A stretch of DNA of 44,389 nt, from positions 1 through 44,389 of the IMG/VR virus record IMGVR_UViG_3300031227_000102; one strand, given 5' to 3'. The notes under the pieces are model-generated. The model made no database searches, had not been told where the DNA came from, and saw only the letters and a program-made list of their open reading frames with translations. Positions 8,116-15,143 of this stretch are shown here, one piece after another. Each line of letters begins with the position of its first letter. Within the stretch, counting starts at the first letter, position 1. Origin of the DNA: a virus. A program made the translations under genes and the position numbers.

Positions 8116-8391
8116 TTATTCCTTATCCAAAGCTTTCTTGACTGCGCTGACCGCATCGAAGCAGCCCTTGCAGAGGCCGCGCTTGTCGCTCTTGTCGCTG
8201 TTGTTGCGGAGGAAGCCGCAGGTGTTGCATTCGAACTTGCCAGGGGGGGTTCCGTTGGTCACCGGCACGTGCACTGCGGTCTCTTCCTTGGCGGGGTCCT
8301 TGGGCTTCGACTCCTTGGGCTTCGACTCCCGGTCCTCCTTGCTGCGGCTCTTCGGTGCTCCCTTGTCCCTCGCGTACTTCGGTGCAGCCAT
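8116..8391 (-). CDS. Small zinc-finger protein with charged N-terminus
   Basis: A 91-residue protein. Residues 1-45 are Lys/Glu/Ser/Pro-rich and likely disordered. A four-Cys cluster follows, FECNTCGF and GLCKGCFD, spaced like a treble-clef or zinc-ribbon site. It is one of a run of small Cys-rich proteins between the terminase and portal genes. The function is unknown. Confidence 0.65.
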   Translation of the reverse strand: MAAPKYARDKGAPKSRSKEDRESKPKESKPKDPAKEETAVHVPVTNGTPPGKFECNTCGFLRNNSDKSDKRGLCKGCFDAVSAVKKALDKE

Positions 8392-8392
8392 G

Positions 8393-8791
8393 CTACTTCT
8401 CCTTCTTGCTCGCGGTCTCTGCAGCCATGTACGTGCGTCCGCAGGACGGGCACGTTCTGACCACCTTAAGATTCTCCAACGGCTGCGAATCCCCCCTCAG
8501 GTACGCAACCAGTATATTGATACAGTCCCCAACGCCGATGCCGATCAAATTATCCAGCGCCTGCGCCGCCTTGCGTATGGTGATCGTCTCCTTGCTCGAA
8601 TCCTTCGCCAGGCACTTACCACACGTTACCGACGTAACCTCCACCGGCTCCCTGCACGTGTCACACGGCAGCACCGCGGAGTTGTATTTGGTACGCCCCT
8701 CGCGCAGCTTAGCTATGTGCTCCTCCGGGGTGTTCACCTGGGCTACCACCGGGGCTACCACTGGGGTTTCTTTCGCGGTCTTCTTAGCCAT
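8393..8791 (-). CDS. Zinc-binding hypothetical protein with two Cys clusters
   Basis: A 132-residue protein. The first cluster is LPCDTCREPVEVTSVTCGKCLA, the second starts VRTCPSCGRTYMAAE near the C-terminus. A helical segment (ETITIRKAAQALDNLIGIGVGDCINILVAYL) lies between them. The two Cys-x2-Cys pairs suggest one rubredoxin-like and one half zinc site. It overlaps the upstream gene by a few bases. Confidence 0.65.
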   Translation of the reverse strand: MAKKTAKETPVVAPVVAQVNTPEEHIAKLREGRTKYNSAVLPCDTCREPVEVTSVTCGKCLAKDSSKETITIRKAAQALDNLIGIGVGDCINILVAYLRGDSQPLENLKVVRTCPSCGRTYMAAETASKKEK

Positions 8792-9035
8792 CGCTCATTC
8801 CCTCCGCCATTTGCTCCAGTCGTTCGCCTATCTGTCTATGTGCCACCTGCATTGCCTTGATCCTGCACGACGGACACAGGTCGTTGACCGTGGTGTCGTT
8901 GTCAAACAGGATGCGCAAGCTCAGCTCCACGTGGCCGTACAACGCGGTCGTCTTCATGTGCATATTGACCTCGCTCTCGTCCACCGGCATGATGTTCTTG
9001 CAATCGTCACAGCGGGTGACCGTCTCCTGGCTCAC
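8784..9035 (-). CDS. Zinc-binding hypothetical protein
   Basis: I choose the GTG at 9033-9035 because it overlaps the GroES-like stop as GTGA and has GAGGA 7 nt upstream. The ORF extends farther, but only inside that gene. The product is about 83 residues with two Cys pairs, TRCDDCKNI and LCPSCRIKA, separated by about 40 residues, then a helical tail (MQVAHRQIGERLEQMAEGM). The arrangement is like a split zinc ribbon. The function is unknown. Confidence 0.6.
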   Translation of the reverse strand: MSQETVTRCDDCKNIMPVDESEVNMHMKTTALYGHVELSLRILFDNDTTVNDLCPSCRIKAMQVAHRQIGERLEQMAEGMSDG

Positions 9036-9319
9036 GCCACAATCCTCGCCAGGATCTGATCCCTGGGAAGAAACACGCACCGCTCACCGTTGATTATGTA
9101 CTCATGCCCAGTAAACCAACGGTATACCACGCGGTCGCCGCGCTTCAGGTCTTCAACCTCCGGTCCGGTGAACGCCACAGTCCCCTTGACTGCATCGGCT
9201 CTGCGCTTCTCATCCACCGTCTTACGATTCATCGGCAGGTGTATGCTGCCCACCTTGTCAGCCATCGGGTCGCGTACAATCAGCACGTTGTCGTGTGTCG
9301 GTAGTAGTTGGATGGCCAT
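9032..9319 (-). CDS. GroES-like co-chaperonin 1
   Basis: A 95-residue protein matching the Cpn10/GroES fold: it opens LLPTHDNVLIVRDPMADKVG, has a mobile-loop-sized insertion (GSIHLPMNRKTVDEKRR), then AVKGTVAFTGPEVEDLKRGDRVVY and ends HEYIINGERCVFLPRDQILARI. This mirrors GroES 'i.pl.DrVlvk', 'G.vvavG', 'vk.GD.Vlf' and 'gey...e.dIla'. GroES caps the GroEL folding chamber, and phage versions such as T4 gp31 and RB49 CocO help fold the capsid protein. The start overlaps the upstream stop as TAATG. No GroEL is visible. A second GroES-like gene lies about 600 bp upstream. Confidence 0.8.
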   Translation of the reverse strand: MAIQLLPTHDNVLIVRDPMADKVGSIHLPMNRKTVDEKRRADAVKGTVAFTGPEVEDLKRGDRVVYRWFTGHEYIINGERCVFLPRDQILARIVA

Positions 9320-9600
9320 TACTTTTTGCCCCCTGCCTCGACATCTTCGACCACTTCACCCGCCAGTAAAGCGTTGAGTGCATCGCGCAGACGCAGTGCG
9401 TCCGGTCTCCGCACCTCCACCCAACGTTTCGCACCGGGCTCGGTGATCTTCAACCTGGCCTTCCCCTTAAACATGCCCAACGTCAGGAGCTCGGACTCCC
9501 CCTCGCTGGTCGCAAGGGTGAAGAGCACCATACCAATCGGCATTCCCTGCAAGCCGGCCAGCAGCTGGTCCCACGTCTTCGTATTGCTAGGCATCGACAT
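9319..9600 (-). CDS. Hypothetical protein between the two GroES-like genes
   Basis: A 93-residue protein with segments LLAGLQGMPIGMVLFTLATSEGESELL and MFKGKARLKITEPGAKRWVEV. It is beta-rich at first and has a helical end. No family is recognised. The start ATG overlaps the stop of the next gene upstream. Confidence 0.6.
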   Translation of the reverse strand: MSMPSNTKTWDQLLAGLQGMPIGMVLFTLATSEGESELLTLGMFKGKARLKITEPGAKRWVEVRRPDALRLRDALNALLAGEVVEDVEAGGKK

Positions 9601-9928
9601 CGATGATCACCAGCTCCTGCGTCAGCGACAGAGTACGAATTGTCTCCCATGCTCGGAGTATCGCATACAGTCCATTGACAGTCAGGTCGTGACTACAACA
9701 GTCAGCTTCTGCGAACGCCTGGGAGCACGTGTGGTAAATGTCCGTCTCGGGATAAAGCTTAGCGACCTCAGCAGGGCATACCGCGTCTACGTCCTTCGTC
9801 TCCTGTTGCCGTCTGAAGAACTCTGTGCAAGCAGGCATCCCTCCGAGGCGCTCCAGCGCCACTCGCTCCATGCAACACATTCCAGATGCATGGTGGTACA
9901 CACACTCACAGCATTTAGGATGTTGCAT
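9587..9928 (-). CDS. Cys/His-rich hypothetical protein
   Basis: The start is set at the ATG at 9926-9928, with GGAGG 6 nt upstream; the ATG at 9931 is the alternative. The longer open frame runs inside the GroES-like gene and is a shadow. The product (about 113 residues) begins with a dense metal-binding-like cluster, HPKCCECVYHHASGMCCMERV, followed by PACTEFF, VCPAEV, HTCSQAF and DCCSHDL. About ten Cys in 90 residues suggest one or two zinc sites. Confidence 0.65.
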   Translation of the reverse strand: MQHPKCCECVYHHASGMCCMERVALERLGGMPACTEFFRRQQETKDVDAVCPAEVAKLYPETDIYHTCSQAFAEADCCSHDLTVNGLYAILRAWETIRTLSLTQELVIIDVDA

Positions 9929-10289
9929 CATCGACCTCCTCCAGCAATGCGACCACCTCTTCGTCCTTGAGGATGACGTAGTGAGCGCCATCAACCTCCA
10001 GGTCGTGGCCGGCGTACTTATCGAACAGCACGCGGTCGTCAACGTTGAAGTCAGTCTTGAAGGCGTGGACGATCTGATTGACTTGATCAGGCTCCAGCGT
10101 ATCCAGTACCATCGTCGTCTTCACTTCCATCGGCAGGTCAGGCACGCGCGGCACGGCCACTACTGTGCCCTTGTTGACCTTCTTCTCCTGCACCGCCTCA
10201 GGGATGACGATACCGCCATCAGTTATCTCCTCGCCTTTGTCACACAGTACGAGTATGCGCCCTGGTGTGGGGGTTATGAGCGTGCTCAC
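9915..10289 (-). CDS. GroES-like co-chaperonin 2
   Basis: A 124-residue protein. TPTPGRILVLCDKGEEITDG followed by GIVIPEAVQEKKVNKGTVVAV matches the GroES start, hydrophobic mobile loop tip (GGIVIPE) and 'G.VvaV' strand; VDDRVLFDKYAGHDLEVDGA and YVILKDEEVVALLEEV match the C-terminal half. This one has the better GroEL-contact-like loop. An insertion of about 30 residues (PDLPMEVKTTMVLDTLEPDQ and following) lies in the roof region. The likely role is to team with host GroEL during capsid folding. It starts with GTG, overlapping the upstream stop as TAGTG. Confidence 0.85.
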   Translation of the reverse strand: MSTLITPTPGRILVLCDKGEEITDGGIVIPEAVQEKKVNKGTVVAVPRVPDLPMEVKTTMVLDTLEPDQVNQIVHAFKTDFNVDDRVLFDKYAGHDLEVDGAHYVILKDEEVVALLEEVDDATS

Positions 10290-10696
10290 TACCCACCCAC
10301 CGGTTTGTTGATGTACATCGTGTGCCCCGCTTCGATGGAGACAACGCTCGGACCCATGCCACCACCACCCACCAGCGCGATCTCCACGCGACGGGCGCCC
10401 CTGTTGGTGATCGTCTTCACGCCGGGTACTCCGCTCTCGAGGACCTCGATTTTAGGCGCAGGTGCACCAGTACCAAGACCAGTGATGGTCGCCGGGCTTG
10501 TGTTGCTGTACGTCACCGTGGAGTCAAGCGGCTGCATCTCATGCCCATTCCAAAAGCCCACCGTCAGCTTGCCGCTGCGCATCCTGTCCGGCTGCCCCGC
10601 TACGTTAAACGCAAGCTGCAGCCCCCTCCTGGGCGTGACCGCGGCGTGCGCCGTTTCCTTCACTGCTCTGATCAACTCCAGCAGTCGTTCTCTCAT
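10289..10696 (-). CDS. Hypothetical beta-rich protein
   Basis: A 135-residue protein. A helical N-terminus (RERLLELIRAVKETAH) is followed by beta-rich segments: KLTVGFWNGHEMQPLDSTVTYSN and RRVEIALVGGGGMGPSVVSI, then a terminal HTMYINKPVGG. It may be a virion protein, but no family is recognised. The start overlaps the upstream stop as ATGA. Confidence 0.6.
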   Translation of the reverse strand: MRERLLELIRAVKETAHAAVTPRRGLQLAFNVAGQPDRMRSGKLTVGFWNGHEMQPLDSTVTYSNTSPATITGLGTGAPAPKIEVLESGVPGVKTITNRGARRVEIALVGGGGMGPSVVSIEAGHTMYINKPVGG

Positions 10697-10920
10697 GCTA
10701 CACCCTCCTCCTTCGCCATTGCCATTACCATTTCCGCCTCGCCCCTAGCGCATCGGACCATCTCCTGTCTGATGGCTAATCGTCTAGCTGTGCTGTGGTG
10801 GTGTGTGTTGCTCTTCGCGTTGCTGGCGTTGTGCGCGCCGCACCGGCATGGCTTGATCCGTGCGCCTTCCTCAGCGCGCCGCGGGTTGCTCCTACCATCG
10901 CCGTACCCCTTGAGACTCAC
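10693..10920 (-). CDS. Small basic hypothetical protein
   Basis: About 75 residues, starting at a GTG (10918-10920) that overlaps the upstream stop as GTGA. It begins VSLKGYGDGRSNPRRAEEGA and has a CRCGAH motif, then a helical tail ending MVMAMAKEEGVA. It is supported by precise coupling at both ends (GTGA and ATGA). A longer frame to 11124 exists but is a shadow of the neighbouring gene. Confidence 0.5.
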   Translation of the reverse strand: MSLKGYGDGRSNPRRAEEGARIKPCRCGAHNASNAKSNTHHHSTARRLAIRQEMVRCARGEAEMVMAMAKEEGVA

Positions 10921-11165
10921 TTGCGCATGCCCTTCTCGAACCAACCGGGCAGGATCGTTTCTGGTGTGCGGTAGCTCCTGCCATCCTTGGCGCTGTTGTA
11001 CTCGTCGCTTACCTCGCGCAGGCGGGTATCTGTGGTCTCCCCTGTTGTACGCATTGCCTCGCGCACTACTCGCCGCAGTCTGCGGTTGGCTGTGCTCTTC
11101 CACCAGCTGTCGCTCTCGGCGCATGAATGCGCAAAGTACGTGGAGTGCTTACGGCTTCTGCTCAC
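10917..11165 (-). CDS. Small basic hypothetical protein
   Basis: An 82-residue protein starting at GTG with GGAG 5 nt upstream. The sequence (SRSRKHSTYFAHSCAES then WWKSTANRRLRRVVREAMRT) resembles small 'SRSR+H' phage proteins often found near packaging genes. It ends PGWFEKGMRK. The function is unknown. Confidence 0.6.
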   Translation of the reverse strand: MSRSRKHSTYFAHSCAESDSWWKSTANRRLRRVVREAMRTTGETTDTRLREVSDEYNSAKDGRSYRTPETILPGWFEKGMRK

Positions 11166-11208
11166 GGCTTCTCCAAACTATCCACGAGCTCCTGCTTACT
11201 CGACCGGC

Positions 11209-11460
11209 TCAACGCAAACCATTCTTGCGGTGGCGTGCCATCACCCGCCAAAGCACCCATCGATAATACAGCCGAGGGCATACCCATGAGAACACCGCGC
11301 CAGGAACCATCAACAGAGCAACGTACCAGGGCCGCAGCAGTATGCGCACGCCATCATCCAGAAACAACGTCCACCCCTTGCGGCTCCCACCGCCATAGCA
11401 CGTGACGTACTGCAAGCAGATGCGACCATGCAGAGCTTCCCATTTCACCAGGGTGTTCAC
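11209..11460 (-). CDS. Small membrane protein
   Basis: An 83-residue protein from a GTG that overlaps the terminase stop as GTGA. One membrane segment (WYVALLMVPGAVFSWV, residues about 45-60) is followed by a strongly basic end (RWVLWRVMARHRKNGLR), predicting a cytoplasmic C-terminus. It could have a lysis or envelope-related role, but nothing in the sequence proves this. Confidence 0.55.
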   Translation of the reverse strand: MNTLVKWEALHGRICLQYVTCYGGGSRKGWTLFLDDGVRILLRPWYVALLMVPGAVFSWVCPRLYYRWVLWRVMARHRKNGLR

Positions 11461-12683
11461 GCCGCCTCCACGAAGTCCATGAGCTTCTGCTTCTTCACGG
11501 CCGCACAGATGTACCGCAGTGCGGACATGGCGTGGTTGAATTTGTCTATTGGCTTTTCCTTTTCGTCGTCTGGGTTGTGGCAGTACACTGCGGCCTCTTC
11601 CTTTGTCTTGACGCACTGCTCGCTGACAAACAGCTGCCCCCTGGCGAGCATACCGTTGACCGCATCGATGCCGAAGAGGATCTTGTTGATAGCCTTCTTG
11701 GCTCCGATGTCGTACTTCCTCAAATCACGTATAGCCTCAGGGTCTTCCGGATCGCAGTAGAACACGATGTCCCCGTCCGGAAACTCCCCTAGTATCGTCT
11801 CAGCGTGCACCCCTATGGGCGTCTCGCTTGCATACTGCTCCCACCAAATGTATAGGACCGGATGTCCGCCCTCTGCGCGGTAGATCGTACCGGCCAGTGC
11901 ACAGAACGGATTGCGCCATCCGAAGTCGATCCCTCCGACGTTGTACCCGTCCGGTGGGTCTTGATGTGGGATGAAGCAATCGAGGAGGCCCGGGAATACC
12001 AGCCCCTCTGCTGCTACCCATAGCCCCTGCACGTATCGCTGGAGCGCCACCCCCTGGAAGGTGAGTAGGTCTGCGACGTACTCCTTGTCCAGGAAGAAAT
12101 TATCTTGGGTGCACGTGCTGATGGCCTTGCAGCCTAGCAACGTCGGCGCACCCTCCACCAGTCCAAAGCGCCTGGCAAGGAAATGGGTGGGGGGCCCAGG
12201 ATTGCAGGCCCCATATAGTTGGTTACGGAGGTTCGACACCTTGACGCGGATGCGACCTCGCAACGCTACCCAATCAGCTTCGTCCAGCTCCACACACTCG
12301 TCTACAGCCACACCGGTAGCTGGCGTCGATCCTACCTTGTCAGGATCGTCGATCCCGAAGTAGAGGATCTCCCCGCCGCCGTGTATCTGGATTACCTGTA
12401 AGCTCTTGTTATGTGAGTAGGTTCCGGGAGGGAGGACGGGCGGAATGTCACCGTCCCATTTGAGTAGGGTACGGAGGGTCGTGCGTTTGAGTGTTACGTT
12501 ATGCTTGCGGCACAGGAGCTCTACGGCTCCTGGTACCTGGGCACGTGTGACCAGCTTGTAGCACAGCGCTCTGGTCTTCCCTGCACCGAACGCCCCGGAG
12601 TACAACGTCTCACGAGACTCGCTCGCCATAAACTCGTACTGCTTAGGGAGCAGGCCGACGTCAACAACCTGAGTCATCGTCAT
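11457..12683 (-). CDS. terL: Terminase large subunit
   Basis: A 408-residue packaging motor. The ATPase domain has Walker A GAFGAGKT (residues 30-37), Walker B GVAVDE (124-129) and the coupling segment YGACNPGPP. The nuclease domain has GIDFGWRNP (catalytic Asp253), FYCDPEDPEAIRDL (Asp311) and DKFNHAMSALRY (Asp about 380), an RNase H-type three-acid site. It pumps DNA into proheads through the portal and cuts concatemers. The start (MTMTQ) lies inside the 3' end of the small subunit gene, a 23-nt overlap. It is at the short end of the usual range but all motifs are present. Confidence 0.93.
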   Translation of the reverse strand: MTMTQVVDVGLLPKQYEFMASESRETLYSGAFGAGKTRALCYKLVTRAQVPGAVELLCRKHNVTLKRTTLRTLLKWDGDIPPVLPPGTYSHNKSLQVIQIHGGGEILYFGIDDPDKVGSTPATGVAVDECVELDEADWVALRGRIRVKVSNLRNQLYGACNPGPPTHFLARRFGLVEGAPTLLGCKAISTCTQDNFFLDKEYVADLLTFQGVALQRYVQGLWVAAEGLVFPGLLDCFIPHQDPPDGYNVGGIDFGWRNPFCALAGTIYRAEGGHPVLYIWWEQYASETPIGVHAETILGEFPDGDIVFYCDPEDPEAIRDLRKYDIGAKKAINKILFGIDAVNGMLARGQLFVSEQCVKTKEEAAVYCHNPDDEKEKPIDKFNHAMSALRYICAAVKKQKLMDFVEAA

Positions 12684-13230
12684 CCTTATCCGGTGCGTCC
12701 TTGGGTGGGGCCTTGGCCTTATTGAATACGAACTGCACTGCCGGTGGGCCCGACACGCTCAGCTCATCTTTGACCTTACCCTCCAGCCGTTGCATTACTT
12801 CCTTGAAGATCGTGCCGTCCCCCATAGCCACCTCACACACCACGCTGGCAGCCAGTACGGCTCCGATGGTGGTCCTTGCTGGGTCGAGACCCAGTGCAAT
12901 GGCCTTAGCTTTGATCAGGGGGATACGATTCGCTGGCTCGGTGATCTGTAGCTTGAGTATCTTGCTGAGCGACCACGCAGCGCTGATCCGTTTCTTTGTG
13001 TTGCCTCCACCGGCACCTATAAACTTGCCGGCAGGTCCCTTCACCCATTGATACGGTTCTGCCATAGGGAACACCTTGCTCTTGCCGATTCCCTTAGCCG
13101 CGATCTTGGCCTTCTTCTTGCGCGCTACCTTCCGCTTCGCTCGGACGGTCAGCGGCTTGGTCGCATCGGATGCGACCGGCGTCTTCTTTTTCAACCGCTT
13201 CTTCGAACCAAGCTTTCTTCCAGGTGCCAA
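12661..13230 (-). CDS. terS: Probable terminase small subunit with basic N-terminus
   Basis: Up to 189 residues. Residues 1-55 are extremely Lys/Arg-rich (GRKLGSKKRLKKK, RAKRKVARKKKAKIAAKG). The rest is helical (KRISAAWSLSKILKLQITEP, RTTIGAVLAASVVCEVAMGD, IFKEVMQRLEGKVKDEL) and ends with an acidic tail DKDDDDSGC. The call rests on its position directly upstream of and overlapping terL, plus the helical core; no definite family motif is seen. The 5' end is uncertain: this frame opens with TTG, while an internal ATG (MAEPYQW, 13063) would remove the basic part. Confidence 0.55.
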   Translation of the reverse strand: MAPGRKLGSKKRLKKKTPVASDATKPLTVRAKRKVARKKKAKIAAKGIGKSKVFPMAEPYQWVKGPAGKFIGAGGGNTKKRISAAWSLSKILKLQITEPANRIPLIKAKAIALGLDPARTTIGAVLAASVVCEVAMGDGTIFKEVMQRLEGKVKDELSVSGPPAVQFVFNKAKAPPKDAPDKDDDDSGC

Positions 13231-13338
13231 CGCATTCCCGCCTCTCTACATCAATATATATCGGGTGTGCCGTGAGATACGTCCACCCCCTCACACATCA
13301 CCCTCTGCAACACGTCAGCTTAGCATCCGAATCCGACC

Positions 13339-13647
13339 CTATGAACCGGTCACTTCTTCATCGTCACCCGCCCCATCCACCACCTCATCCGGGTCCGGCA
13401 GCCAATGCTGATTCGCCTCACTCACCTTTCTCAGCACCCTCTTCGCATGCTGCATCCTCTGCTTCTTCCTCTTCACCATTTCGTAATCGGCCCTCGCCAC
13501 TACTCCGTACCTCGCATTGACCCTCCACATCCTCCCGCACTGCGAGCACTTCACCCACGGCCACACCTCCATCGGCACCCGATTCTTTTTGTGCCACCCC
13601 CCGCACGTCGGACACCGGTGCACGTAATGTACCCTGTCTCCACCCAT
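13339..13647 (-). CDS. Zinc-ribbon protein
   Basis: A 102-residue protein. A clear zinc ribbon lies in residues 9-42: HRCPTCGGWHKK and WVKCSQCGRMWRV. A basic helix follows (YEMVKRKKQRMQHAKRVLRKV) and then an acidic end. The ATG (13647) overlaps the stop of the methyltransferase remnant as TGATG, so it was probably translated together with that gene when it was intact. Confidence 0.7.
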   Translation of the reverse strand: MGGDRVHYVHRCPTCGGWHKKNRVPMEVWPWVKCSQCGRMWRVNARYGVVARADYEMVKRKKQRMQHAKRVLRKVSEANQHWLPDPDEVVDGAGDDEEVTGS

Positions 13648-13990
13648 CACTCTTTCCCTTTCTCACGCTCGACACTGATCCTTCGACGTCTCCACCACGC
13701 AGCTCTGATCCTCGCTATCTTTGCATATTCCTTATTCAAATCACACCCAAACCAATCCACCCCCTCCACCTCACAAGCACACGCAGCATCTGCTCTGCCA
13801 CGTCCTTTCCTGGGGGTAGGCTGTCCCACGCCTTTCCCATGAAGCCGAGTCCGTACGGTGGATCAGTAATGATTGCATCCACAAACGCTTCAGGCATCCC
13901 AGCCATCAGCTTGACACAATCCCCAACCTGAACTCGTCCCGTCTTAGGTCTTGTTTGCTTTGTTTTCTTGCGTATCTTGCGCACCGCCAT
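13647..13990 (-). pseudogene. DNA methyltransferase remnant (internal deletion and frameshift)
   Basis: The N-terminal frame (13736-13990) reads MAVRKIRKKTKQTRPKTG, then VQVGDCVKLMAGMPEAFVDAIITDPPYGLGFMGKAW, ending in junk and a stop. DPPYGLGFMG with the preceding DCVKLMAGMPE segment is motif IV of N6-adenine or N4-cytosine methyltransferases. A second frame overlapping its end (about 13647-13800) encodes EVEGVDWFGCDLNKEYAKIARIRAAWWRRR, which matches the C-terminal 'eG.dwiGiDlN.eY.eiA..R...w' end of the same family. The middle, with the target recognition region and the F-x-G-x-G SAM motif, is missing. The two frames meet around 13775-13790. The gene cannot be an active methylase. Confidence 0.7.
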
Positions 13991-14147
13991 CTCCCACCAT
14001 CTCCTCTATCGTCACAACAGCCCCACCCCATCCATCGTTGAACCCACGCCAGTACTCCCCACCCTTATCCCGTGCCGGACTCCTCAATCCCTCCAGGTCT
14101 ACATCCAACACCTCGCACACCCCACGCCGTATGACCAATACCTTCAT
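13944..14147 (-). CDS. Hypothetical protein
   Basis: A 67-residue protein, KVLVIRRGVCEVLDVDLEGL followed by a Gly/Trp-rich segment (EYWRGFNDGWGGAVV). Its last 15 codons overlap the methyltransferase remnant. No family is recognised. Confidence 0.5.
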   Translation of the reverse strand: MKVLVIRRGVCEVLDVDLEGLRSPARDKGGEYWRGFNDGWGGAVVTIEEMVGDGGAQDTQENKANKT

Positions 14148-14455
14148 CCCACATCCTCCACCAGCCGAAACCTCCCAGCCTTCAGCTCCCCCGCATACCG
14201 TACCACCATGTGCCCGTCGTGCGCCTGTGTGATCTTGACCGGCACCACTACCCCCACCTGTAATCCTCTCATCTCGATCACCATTGCATCCAACACTCTC
14301 GCCGCCTCCGCCGTCAACAATGCTGGGGGCGCTCCCTCGTCCTTCAGCCGCATCCGTATTCTCTCAGCCAGCTTCCCCGCATACTCACACAGCTGCTCGG
14401 CAGTCACCGCATCCGGCACATCCCAACTCTCGACGTTCAGGTCTACCTCAGGCAT
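14144..14455 (-). CDS. Hypothetical protein
   Basis: A 103-residue protein from ATG at 14455 with GAGGAGG upstream. It has a helical middle (AEQLCEYAGKLAERIRMRL, LLTAEAARVLDAMVIEM) and a beta-rich end (GVVVPVKITQAHDGHMVVRY). No family is recognised. Confidence 0.6.
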   Translation of the reverse strand: MPEVDLNVESWDVPDAVTAEQLCEYAGKLAERIRMRLKDEGAPPALLTAEAARVLDAMVIEMRGLQVGVVVPVKITQAHDGHMVVRYAGELKAGRFRLVEDVG

Positions 14456-14474
14456 CACGCATCCTCCTCATCTA

Positions 14475-14639
14475 CTACCCAACCCCAACCATCCTTAGCC
14501 CACACCACTCCACCCCACGACCGACAGCTATCAAAACAACCGCCACCCCCAACCACACCCACACCAACACACGCCGCACCACCACACGCCACGGCCACCC
14601 CATCGCATGCCACAGCCACCCCACCGCACGCCGCAGCAT
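14475..14639 (-). CDS. Small Trp-rich membrane protein
   Basis: A 54-residue protein. The start ATG overlaps the upstream stop as TGATG. Basic, Trp-rich N-terminus (MLRRAVGWLWHAMGWPWR), then one membrane segment (VLVWVWLGVAVVLIAVG). It resembles the neighbouring 14639-14830 product in size and layout, so the two may be related. It could be a holin- or envelope-type protein, but there is no direct evidence. Confidence 0.5.
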   Translation of the reverse strand: MLRRAVGWLWHAMGWPWRVVVRRVLVWVWLGVAVVLIAVGRGVEWCGLRMVGVG

Positions 14640-15143
14640 CACCCATCCCCTTTGCGCTTCCACCCCCTGCGTGCAACCCACCCCAAGGCCACCAGCGGAG
14701 TACACACGATCTCCGCAGCCACTACGGGCACCCCCATCAGCACCCACAGCCCGCTCCACACGTATAGCTCCACCCCTTCCAGATCTCCGCCCGCCCTCTT
14801 CCACACCCGATACCAGTTCCTCAACAGCATCACCCACCCCCCACACGCGCAACCGCTCAGCCAATCGTATGCACTCCGGCCCGTCCCCATGCCTATCCGT
14901 AAAATTGGAGGAGCTGAACTCCTTCCCCAACATGCTCAGCTTGTTTGCCGCATCCGCACACACCTCGCGCATCTCGCGCATCTCCTCCTCCAACGTCTGC
15001 ACCGACTTGGGGACCTTCCCTCCGCACGCTTCCCACACCTCCTCCGGGGTCTTTCCTAGGTTGACCTTGCGGGCGTTGTTGGAGTCGATCAGCCCTACGC
15101 CCGACAGGTGCCGGAACTCGTCTATCCACTGCTTCGTGTTCAT
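14475..15143 (-). CDS. Hypothetical protein with abnormal open 3' end
   Basis: Starts MNTKQWIDEFRHLSGVG at ATG 15143, overlapping the upstream stop. The first about 105 residues look like a normal protein with a helical region (VQTLEEEMREMREVCADAAN). After ECIRLAERLRV, at a run of six G (minus strand), the frame stays open and becomes Gly/Arg/Val-rich low-complexity sequence that overlaps two membrane-protein genes in other frames. One extra G in the run would give a stop as TGATG, coupled to the next ATG. I infer that the true gene ends near 14830 and that the long frame is a frameshift or sequence error. Confidence 0.5.
   Translation of the reverse strand: MNTKQWIDEFRHLSGVGLIDSNNARKVNLGKTPEEVWEACGGKVPKSVQTLEEEMREMREVCADAANKLSMLGKEFSSSNFTDRHGDGPECIRLAERLRVWGVGDAVEELVSGVEEGGRRSGRGGAIRVERAVGADGGARSGCGDRVYSAGGLGVGCTQGVEAQRGWVMLRRAVGWLWHAMGWPWRVVVRRVLVWVWLGVAVVLIAVGRGVEWCGLRMVGVG
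14639..14830 (-). CDS. Small membrane protein
   Basis: A 63-residue protein from an ATG inside the duplicated start module at 14828-14864. Charged N-terminus (MLLRNWYRVWKRAGGD), then a long hydrophobic stretch (LYVWSGLWVLMGVPVVAAEI and IVCTPLVALGWV) that could form two short or one long membrane segment, and a basic end (ARRGWKRKGDG). Confidence 0.5.
   Translation of the reverse strand: MLLRNWYRVWKRAGGDLEGVELYVWSGLWVLMGVPVVAAEIVCTPLVALGWVARRGWKRKGDG
14828..14864 (-). repeat. Duplicated translation-start module, copy 1
   Basis: The 26 bases at 14828-14853 are identical to those at 15999-16024, and similarity continues for another 10 bases. In both copies the repeat ends in GGGTGATG, so it carries a start codon and the sequence before it. 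Confidence 0.7.

Noticed and set aside
10921-11124. 5' extension of the 10693-10920 gene
   Set aside because: That part of the frame is antisense-free but overlaps the 82-residue gene in another frame. The GTGA-coupled start explains the gene better.
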